From: JAZRUY01 sp045598845
GTDB lineage: Bacteria; Verrucomicrobiota; Lentisphaeria; Victivallales; Victivallaceae
NCBI GenBank assembly: GCA_045598845.1
Contig: JAZRUY010000159.1
Span: 1 to 6,595, forward strand
Length of the DNA: 6,595 nucleotides
Reading direction: 5' to 3'
The translations under genes and the position numbers were made by a program. The notes beneath the pieces were generated by a model. It did not search any database. It saw only the letters and a program-made list of their open reading frames with translations, and was not told the origin of the DNA. Shown piece after piece: positions 1-4,779 of this stretch (positions are counted from its first letter, which is position 1; the number at the start of each line of letters is the position of its first letter).

Positions 1-690
1 CGCTCCGGTTATCTGGAGCAGATGCGCGGTACCGCGCGCAGCCGTCTGGGCATGGCCGGGATGGACGGCGCGTTTTCGCCGGAAAGTTTTCTGGCGGTCC
101 GTTTTTGCGCCTGTGCTCTGGCTCTGCTGCTGCTGTTCATCGGCGCCTGGTGTGGTTTTTTCTTTTTTGCTCTGGCGCTGGCGGCGCTGATTGCGTGTTA
201 TCCCGTTATCTGGCTCGGTTCCGTGATTCGTCGCCGGCATCTCGAGATGATGCGGGCTCTGCCCAATGTTCTGGATTTGCTGACTCTGTCGGTGGAGGCT
301 GGTATGGATCTGGTGGCCGCCCTGCGCGATATTTTATCCCGCCGCCGCTCCGATGCGCTGGGCGAGGAGCTGCTTCGCGCTTTTCACGAGATTCAACTCG
401 GGCGCAAGCGCACCGATGCCCTGCGCGATATGGCTTCCCGCTGCCGGCAGAGCGATCTCACCGCCGCGGTCAATGCGATTGTGCAGGCCGATGAACTGGG
501 GGTCAGCATCGCAAGGTTGCTGCGGATTCAGGGCGATATGCAGCGCGACAAACGGTTCGCCATGGCGGAAAAACAGGCTAACGAGGCGGCGGTTAAAATC
601 ATTCTTCCGGTGATAATCTGTATTCTTCCGGCGGTGTTTCTGGTGCTTATGGGGCCGTTTATCATGCAGGCGGTCAATCTGTTCCGCTGA
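1..690 (+). CDS. tadC: TadC-type type II secretion F family protein (Tad/Flp pilus), 5' truncated by window
   Basis: Inner-membrane platform protein of the tight-adherence (Tad/Flp) pilus machine, a T2SSF-family partner of TadB and the TadA ATPase. The frame is open from base 1, so the start lies upstream; the first ATG at 22 is probably internal. Of 229 visible residues, about 30-72 form one or two membrane spans. The T2SSF domain follows at about 86-212, with the typical LPNVLDLLTLSVEAG opening, the 'EIQLGRKRTDALRDMA' motif and 'QADELGVSIARLLRIQ'. A last hydrophobic segment sits at about 198-225 with ILPAVFLVLMGP, and the protein ends shortly after it, as TadC proteins do. TadB shares the fold, but the single domain and this ending favour TadC. 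The next gene starts 1 bp after the stop, so the two are probably co-transcribed. The other tad genes should lie to the left, outside the window. Confidence 0.88.
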   Translation, partial: RSGYLEQMRGTARSRLGMAGMDGAFSPESFLAVRFCACALALLLLFIGAWCGFFFFALALAALIACYPVIWLGSVIRRRHLEMMRALPNVLDLLTLSVEAGMDLVAALRDILSRRRSDALGEELLRAFHEIQLGRKRTDALRDMASRCRQSDLTAAVNAIVQADELGVSIARLLRIQGDMQRDKRFAMAEKQANEAAVKIILPVIICILPAVFLVLMGPFIMQAVNLFR

Positions 691-691
691 T

Positions 692-1075
692 ATGGCGGAA
701 AATGGGGGGGAACGGAGGATGATCGTCAATCTCAGCCGCGGTACGGTGCTTGCCCGCCGTCCCCTGTTCGCCGAATCTCCGCTCGACCGTCTGACCGGGA
801 TGATTACCCGCCGTTTTGTTTCAGGTGGACTGGATGCGATGGTGTTCCGCCGCTGTTCGGCCGTACATACGTTTTTTATGCGTTTCCCGCTTGATATCCT
901 GTTTGCCGACGGCCGCGGACGGGTGGTCGCCGTTGTTCCGGGTGTCCGGCCGTGGCGTCCGCTGATTGCCGCGCCCGGTTCCGGCACGGTTGTTGAACTT
1001 CCCGCCGGAGTCGCCGCCGCCGCCGGCACTGTCGTCGGGGATATTTTGAATTTTAACACCGGCGGACCGGTCTGA
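692..1075 (+). CDS. DUF192 family protein
   Basis: Small protein of the DUF192 family, whose biochemical role is not established. Family hallmarks visible in the 127 residues are RGTVLARR near the N-terminus, the RLTGM segment, the core HTFFMRFPLDILFAD (about 59-73), and VVELPAG (about 100-106) before a closing VGDIL. It shows no signal peptide or membrane span, although many family members are exported. The ATG at 692 follows the tadC stop by 1 bp, suggesting translational coupling, but has no good ribosome binding site. The in-frame ATG at 719 gives MIVNLSRGTVLA, which matches the usual N-terminus of the family. It is preceded by a GGGGGG run at 705-710 and by a GGAGG that touches the ATG, so 719 is a serious alternative start. 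DUF192 genes recur next to Tad pilus genes, which fits the context, but a pilus role is inference. Confidence 0.85.
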   Translation: MAENGGERRMIVNLSRGTVLARRPLFAESPLDRLTGMITRRFVSGGLDAMVFRRCSAVHTFFMRFPLDILFADGRGRVVAVVPGVRPWRPLIAAPGSGTVVELPAGVAAAAGTVVGDILNFNTGGPV

Positions 1076-1161
1076 GCGATTGAAAAAAAGCATATTGACG
1101 CTATCTTAAATCCCTGGTGTCGCCGGTTTTTTCCGGCCGGTAAAATTTACGGGGGCTGATA

Positions 1162-2532
1162 GTGCGACTGCGATATACCGAAGGCATATATGCCGGTCAC
1201 GAGGAGGATTTCTCCGTGCCGGAAATCACTGTCGGCCGCGGGGCGGACAATCTTATCAGCATTCCGGTTGACGGTGTGTCCCGTTGCCATGCCCGCTTTT
1301 TCCGCGATGGCAACCGGCAGTGGTTTGTCGAGGATCTGGGCAGCACCAACGGCATAACCGTCAACGGTCTGCCGGTAGAGGGAGCGGTGGCGGTGCAGGC
1401 CGGCGATGAAGTGCGCTTCTGCCGGCAGAGTATTAAAATTCTCGGTCTGGACGATGAAGTTTCTTCCGACGGTTTCTCCGGGGTGCGCCGGTTGAATTCC
1501 GCCGGCGTGGCGTCCGCCGTAACCGAAGTTCTGTCCGATGTCGATGCCGTGTTCAATGCGGAGCCCGAACCGGAAGAAAAAAATCCTGTCCGGGCATCCG
1601 CCACTCCTCGTCCGGTCCTGCATATCCTGCTGATATTTATGTCGGCGGTGCTGCTGCTTTCCGTTCTGATGCTGTTCTGGGGCGGCGGAAAGGAATCTTC
1701 CGCTTCCGCCCCGTCTGCCGCTTCGCCATCCGCCTCTTCCTCCGCCCCCGGCCTTGCCGCGCTTTATTTTGAAAAGACCGCGGTGACCGGCGACAATGTG
1801 TTCCGTTTTGCGGTCAGGGTGGAAAACGGCAAGGCGGATTTTGTGCTTGATGATATCGGTTCGCACCGTCATTTCGCCCGGTTCGGCCAGCCGGTCCCGG
1901 AAGCGCAGTCGGAGCAACTCCGCAGCCGGATTCTGCAATCCGGGATATGGACGCTGGAAAATACCGGCGGTTATGCCGGGGATACTTCGGAGAACGGGGT
2001 TAAAACGGTTACTTCCGTTATGGTGGCCGAACCGGACCGGGTTCGCTCGTTCAGGATAAACGGCAAATTCCTTCCCGAACAGCTTGCCGCCGTCGAGTCG
2101 GCGGTCAATGCTCTGGCTGAATCTTTCGGACTGCAGACTGTTTCCCTTACGCCGGAGGAATTGTTCCGTCAGGCTGAAGACGCTTACGTCGCCGGTAACC
2201 GGTTGCTGGACAGCATCGAGGTGAAACCTGAATATCTGCGCGATGCGATCCGCCGCTTTCAGTGCGCGGTTGACTGTCTGGAGCAGTTCGAACCGCATCC
2301 GCCGTTGTGGGACAAGGCTAAACGGCAGCTGGGCGTCGCTTCCGGTCTGCGCCGGCGGAAACTGGAAAAACTGGAATACGAGCGGGTCCGCCTCGGCGGC
2401 TTGCGCGATCTGGCGGGGTTGCGCAATGTGTTTATTGAAACTATGGCGCTGGCTGACGAGGATTCGCAGGAGTATTCGGTCGCCCGCAGCCGGCTTTTGA
2501 AACTGGATAGTTATCTGCGGGACGGCAAATGA
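1162..2532 (+). CDS. FHA-domain single-pass membrane protein
   Basis: 456 residues with a GTG start. The start is chosen because GGGGG at 1151-1155 lies six bases upstream, an in-frame stop lies at 1141-1143, and the protein then begins exactly at the FHA fold. The FHA domain (about 1-95) carries the phosphothreonine-binding signature: GR at 25-26, SRCHA at 40-44 and GSTNG at 60-64. An acidic, Pro-containing linker leads to one membrane span at about 151-173, then a Ser/Ala/Pro-rich linker (177-197). The large C-terminal part has an alpha/beta-looking segment (about 198-325) and a helical, TPR-like stretch (331-375: EELFRQAEDAYVAG, then a second helix pair), ending in charged helices. The expected layout is FHA in the cytoplasm and the rest in the periplasm. 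FHA domains bind phosphothreonine, so a Ser/Thr kinase partner is expected, but none is in the window. The 4-bp overlap with the PEGA gene suggests the two act together. The C-terminal domain is not recognised. Confidence 0.85.
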   Translation: MRLRYTEGIYAGHEEDFSVPEITVGRGADNLISIPVDGVSRCHARFFRDGNRQWFVEDLGSTNGITVNGLPVEGAVAVQAGDEVRFCRQSIKILGLDDEVSSDGFSGVRRLNSAGVASAVTEVLSDVDAVFNAEPEPEEKNPVRASATPRPVLHILLIFMSAVLLLSVLMLFWGGGKESSASAPSAASPSASSSAPGLAALYFEKTAVTGDNVFRFAVRVENGKADFVLDDIGSHRHFARFGQPVPEAQSEQLRSRILQSGIWTLENTGGYAGDTSENGVKTVTSVMVAEPDRVRSFRINGKFLPEQLAAVESAVNALAESFGLQTVSLTPEELFRQAEDAYVAGNRLLDSIEVKPEYLRDAIRRFQCAVDCLEQFEPHPPLWDKAKRQLGVASGLRRRKLEKLEYERVRLGGLRDLAGLRNVFIETMALADEDSQEYSVARSRLLKLDSYLRDGK

Positions 2533-3875
2533 TTTTCAAAACTAAAAAAATCCTTTTTATCGTGCCGGCTGTATTGCTGGCGGCATCGGTAGCAGGGCTG
2601 TTTTTCCGCATCGCCGCTGATCGCCGCCGCCCGGTCAAGGCGGTGCTTTCGGTTACCGGCACTCCCGGGATGAGGGTGACGGTGGCGGGGAACGACTGCG
2701 GCGCCGCGCCGGTCCGGATGCGGATTCAGCCCGGGCGTTATCTCGGCAGATTCGAAGCCGTAGGCCGCCGTACGGAATGGCGTATTATTGATGTGGCGGC
2801 GCCCGCGGATAAAAAGCATCCTGAGGAGCAGGAGGTGCGGGTGGAACTGGAGCCGGTTTCCGCCTATGTGCTGGTGCGTACATCCCCGGCCGGCGCTTCG
2901 CTGTCTCTCAACGGACGGGTGATCGGTTCCACTCCTCTGGTGCTGTCCGGTATCGCTCCCGGCGATTATGTAGCCGAATTGACTATGCCCGGCTACGGTT
3001 CTCAGAGTGTGAACTGGCATGTCGAAGATGCCCGTCCGGTACTGGTGGAGGCGGATATGAAATCCTCCGTGGCGGCGCTTTCCGTCACCAGCGAACCGTC
3101 CGGAGCCATGGTTTATATAGACAATGTCCAGGTCGGTGTCACTCCCTACCGCGGCGAATTGACAGCCGGGCGGTGTGTCCTCCGGCTGGAATCCCCCGGA
3201 TATGTCGCCGAGCAGCAGACGGTGGCGCTTGAACGCGGCGAAACCGCGAGCCGGGCGTTTACCCTTACTCCGCTGCCCTGCAGTCTGGAAATCACCAGTG
3301 ATCCGTCCGGGGCCGAAGTAACGGTTGATGATGTTAGAATCGGGGTTACTCCGGCTGATTTGACCGGTGTGGCCGCCGGAATTCACCGTATCGGTTTGAG
3401 CCTGCCGGGTTACGACAGTATCTCCGCCGATGTTGAGATTGCGGCCGGATCGCATGAACCGCTGGCTTATGAATTGGTGCGCAGTACCGGCCGGGCGGTC
3501 TTTTACGTTTCTCCGGCCGGAACGGTTGTCAGTATCGACGGTGTGGAAATCGGCACGGCGGAGGAGGATGCCGGCGGAGGATTGAAGCCGGTTGTCGCCG
3601 ATATGCTTGCTCCCGGCCGCCGCAAAGTGGAGTATTCCCATCCCCGTTCCAAGGTCAAACACACCGAGTTTCTGGTTGTCGGCAAGGGCTCTTCGCTCAA
3701 TTGCCGCTATCAGTTGTGGGTGCCCGACTGCGAGATTGTGCGGGTGGGCGGCGAGACGGAAAACGGCGTGTTCATCAGTGAAACTCCGGAGGGTGTCAAA
3801 TTCAGCCCGTCCCCCGGCATCAGTTACCTGATACCCCGCAAACTCATTTCCGAAATCCGCCGCTATTCCAAGTGA
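2529..3875 (+). CDS. Membrane-anchored PEGA-repeat protein
   Basis: 448 residues. The ATG overlaps the stop of the FHA gene (ATGA), so translation is probably coupled; the upstream ribosome binding site is weak. A short basic start (KTKK) is followed by a hydrophobic segment at about 8-28, read as a signal anchor because no clear cleavage site or lipobox cysteine follows. Then come tandem PEGA-type beta repeats at about 112-178, 183-247 and 252-316. Each has the pattern 'V.S.P.GA.V.ID...G.TP....L..G.h.l.l..PGY'. More degenerate copies lie at about 38-108 and 322-395. The last 50 residues (VRVGGETENGVFISETPEGVK through IPRKLISEI, split here) resemble a small SH3-like beta unit. PEGA repeats are common in bacterial surface and envelope proteins and probably mediate binding, but the ligand is unknown. 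Lying directly after the FHA membrane protein, it may form its extracytoplasmic partner. It is the last gene of the block, and no clear terminator follows its stop. Confidence 0.87.
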   Translation: MIFKTKKILFIVPAVLLAASVAGLFFRIAADRRRPVKAVLSVTGTPGMRVTVAGNDCGAAPVRMRIQPGRYLGRFEAVGRRTEWRIIDVAAPADKKHPEEQEVRVELEPVSAYVLVRTSPAGASLSLNGRVIGSTPLVLSGIAPGDYVAELTMPGYGSQSVNWHVEDARPVLVEADMKSSVAALSVTSEPSGAMVYIDNVQVGVTPYRGELTAGRCVLRLESPGYVAEQQTVALERGETASRAFTLTPLPCSLEITSDPSGAEVTVDDVRIGVTPADLTGVAAGIHRIGLSLPGYDSISADVEIAAGSHEPLAYELVRSTGRAVFYVSPAGTVVSIDGVEIGTAEEDAGGGLKPVVADMLAPGRRKVEYSHPRSKVKHTEFLVVGKGSSLNCRYQLWVPDCEIVRVGGETENGVFISETPEGVKFSPSPGISYLIPRKLISEIRRYSK

Positions 3876-3911
3876 AACCGGTTGCCGGTGTCTAAAAAGT
3901 CCGTCCGGCTA

Positions 3912-3940
3912 TTTACTTTTATTCTTTACGCATATATATT
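3912..3940 (+). promoter_or_regulatory. Likely sigma-70-type promoter of the tRNA-Ser gene
   Basis: TTTACT at 3912-3917 and TATATT at 3935-3940 are separated by 17 bases, matching the -35/-10 layout with 4/6 and 5/6 consensus bases. A start near 3947 would leave a leader of roughly ten bases before the tRNA at 3958. The segment is AT-rich against GC-rich surroundings. The arms GTCCGG (3903-3908) and CCGGAC (3943-3948) flank the promoter as a 6-bp inverted repeat; its meaning is unknown. Confidence 0.55.
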
Positions 3941-3957
3941 ATCCGGACAACTGTTGC

Positions 3958-4047
3958 GGAGAGATGGCTGAGCGGCCGAAGGCGACGGTCTCGAAAATCG
4001 TTATACCCGCATGGGTATCGAGGGTTCGAATCCCTCTCTCTCCGCCA
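3958..4047 (+). tRNA. tRNA-Ser (anticodon CGA), CCA encoded
   Basis: A complete class II tRNA cloverleaf. The 7-bp acceptor stem GGAGAGA (3958-3964) pairs with TCTCTCC (4037-4043), followed by discriminator G and encoded CCA (4045-4047). The anticodon stem ACGGT/ATCGT (3985-3989/3997-4001) holds the loop CTCGAAA, with anticodon CGA at 3992-3994 reading UCG serine codons. The long variable arm ATACCC-GCAT-GGGTAT, typical of tRNA-Ser, lies at about 4003-4018. The T arm GAGGG-TTCGAAT-CCCTC spans 4020-4036. All stems pair, with only one G-T wobble in the anticodon stem, so the gene looks functional. Its last 21 bases before the terminal A are repeated at 4197-4217. Confidence 0.97.
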
Positions 4048-4057
4048 TAAAAAATAC

Positions 4058-4079
4058 GCACCTGGCTGGTGCTTTTTTT
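4058..4079 (+). terminator. Rho-independent terminator after tRNA-Ser
   Basis: GCACC (4058-4062) and GGTGC (4068-4072) form a 5-bp stem with loop TGGCT, followed directly by seven T residues. It starts 11 bases after the CCA end. The short stem but clean T-run fits termination of the tRNA transcript. Confidence 0.8.
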
Positions 4080-4196
4080 ATGTCTGTTGATTCGAGGGAT
4101 TGCCGGATTGTTCAATCCGGCCCGGCGGCTTCTGCCGCCCGAACCACCGGGTTGTGCTGCCTTGCGGCAGGCACTTCGCCGTCTGCCGGCGGCTTG
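4080..4196. other. Non-coding hairpin cluster between tRNA and its repeated 3' end
   Basis: No gene is seen here. Three strong hairpins follow one another: GCCGGATTG/CAATCCGGC (4102-4121, two-base loop if fully paired), GGCGGC/GCCGCC around TTCT (4124-4139), and CTGCC/GGCAG around TTGC (4157-4170), the last extended by GTG/CAC with a bulged G. The segment also holds GATTCGA and GAGGGATT (about 4089-4101), inverted relative to the tRNA 3' end repeat at 4197. It lies between the two copies of that repeat, so it may be the remnant of an inserted element. It could equally be a structured RNA or ordinary extragenic palindromes. Confidence 0.5.
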
Positions 4197-4217
4197 TCGA
4201 ATCCCTCTCTCTCCGCC
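4197..4217 (+). repeat. Second copy of tRNA-Ser 3' end (att-like direct repeat)
   Basis: These 21 bases (TCGAATCCC through CTCCGCC) are identical to 4026-4046, which covers the T-loop, the 3' T-stem strand, the 3' acceptor strand, and the discriminator plus the first two bases of CCA. The rest of a tRNA is missing upstream, so this is not a second tRNA gene. Direct repeats of a tRNA 3' end are the usual footprint of tyrosine-recombinase integration (attL/attR). The copies are only 171 bp apart with no integrase between them, so the interval would be a relic or a minimal insertion. Confidence 0.7.
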
Positions 4218-4277
4218 CCCTTGTGAGCGGCCCCGTCATCCGTAATACTCAGCAAGATCAGCGTCACGACAGACCGG

Positions 4278-4318
4278 TGACTTTTCGGCTCCGAAAACTA
4301 TTTCGGACCGAAAAGTCA
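4278..4318. repeat. Long imperfect inverted repeat
   Basis: The left arm TGACTTTTCGGCTCCGAAA (4278-4296) and right arm TTTCGGACCGAAAAGTCA (4301-4318) pair over 18 bp with a single bulged C, around the loop ACTA. Each arm also contains a smaller palindrome (TTTTCGG-CCGAAAA). There is no T-run after it on +, so it is not a standard terminator. It could be a recombination or transposon-end structure, or a protein-binding cruciform. Confidence 0.75.
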
Positions 4319-4328
4319 TCACGCCATA

Positions 4329-4360
4329 GTCTTTTACCGCACTGTGTGCGGAAAAAAGAC
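4329..4360. repeat. Second hairpin, next to the long inverted repeat
   Basis: GTCTTTT (4329-4335) pairs with AAAAGAC (4354-4360) and CCGCAC (4337-4342) with GTGCGG (4346-4351), separated by a small internal bulge and closed by TGT. It begins 11 bases after the preceding inverted repeat and ends 5 bases before the direct-repeat array, so the three structures form one patch. Confidence 0.65.
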
Positions 4361-4365
4361 GACGG

Positions 4366-4507
4366 CGTACAGGTGTTACTACCACAAAATTCTATTACTT
4401 ACACATTCGTACAGGTGTTACTACCACAAAATTCTATTACTTACATCCCCGTATTTCGGTAAAATTCTATTACTTGTTTTTTGCGTTTTGACAAAATTCT
4501 GTTACTT
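4366..4507. repeat. Direct-repeat array, four copies of a 15-bp core
   Basis: The core AAAATTCTATTACTT occurs at 4386-4400, 4428-4442 and 4461-4475, and with one change (A to G) at 4493-4507. Copies 1 and 2 lie inside a perfect 38-bp direct repeat (4366-4403 and 4408-4445, period 42). Start-to-start distances are 42, 33 and 32 bp. The array is AT-rich in a GC-rich neighbourhood. Frames crossing it give only low-complexity repeats such as KILLL and are not believed. It fits multiple recognition sites for one DNA-binding protein: transposase sites at a transposon end (as in Mu-, Tn7- or IS21-like elements) or iterons. No such protein is encoded in view. The changing, short intervals and short core argue against CRISPR. 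Confidence 0.8.
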
Positions 4508-4516
4508 CCCTTGGGG

Positions 4517-4534
4517 GCGGCGCCACCGCGCCGC
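4517..4534. repeat. GC-rich perfect hairpin
   Basis: GCGGCGC (4517-4523) and GCGCCGC (4528-4534) pair perfectly around CACC. It lies ten bases after the direct-repeat array and has no T-tail. From here to 4609 nothing else is recognised. Confidence 0.5.
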
Positions 4535-4609
4535 AGAGCGGTGTGATAGCGCCGTCACAAACGAGCCGACATAGTACACAAAGGTACAGGCGGCGAGTTT
4601 TGACCAGCA

Positions 4610-4658
4610 GGCAGCATACTGGAGTACGCTGCCGTTAGCGCGCCGCTATGCTGGCGCG
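4610..4658. repeat. Two adjacent REP-like hairpins downstream of the minus-strand gene
   Basis: GGCAGC/GCTGCC with inner TACT/AGTA forms a stem over 4610-4633. CGCGCC (4639-4644) pairs with GGCGCG (4653-4658) around an 8-base loop. A 10-bp palindrome, CTGCATGCAG, follows at 4662-4671. These could limit or end transcription of the minus-strand gene ending at 4780, but no U-run follows on that strand. From 4672 to 4779 no gene or signal is recognised. Confidence 0.5.
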
Positions 4659-4779
4659 GCCCTGCATGCAGCATTCAGAATTCGGCAGAAAATCCTCCCT
4701 CCGGCAGCATTTCATCACTCTGCATACCGCAAAACTGTTTTTATATTCTGTTTCACGAAGATACCGGCATGCGAAATCG

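Noticed and set aside
334..1093. Long minus-strand frames opposite tadC and DUF192 (241 and 90 residues)
   Set aside because: Arg/Thr/Ala-rich shadows typical of GC-rich coding DNA; the plus strand carries clear protein families.
1095..1120. TTGACG as a promoter -35 box in the 1076-1161 gap
   Set aside because: No acceptable -10 element at 16-18 bases downstream.
1122..1137. Hairpin GCCGG-TTTTTT-CCGGC in the gap before the FHA gene
   Set aside because: Only a 5-bp stem, with the T-run in the loop rather than after the stem, so it is not a credible terminator.
1147..3662. Two 383-residue minus-strand frames opposite the FHA and PEGA genes
   Set aside because: Shadows of the FHA and PEGA coding frames, rich in Gly, Arg and His, without family motifs.
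4366..4507. CRISPR array
   Set aside because: Only the first two copies share a long repeat, the interval between them is 4 bp, the other copies share just 15 bp, spacing is irregular, and no cas genes are present.
4344..4574. Open frames crossing the direct-repeat array (76 and 120 residues)
   Set aside because: The translation is low-complexity repetition (YRCYYHKILLL) created by the DNA repeats, with no start signal or family resemblance.
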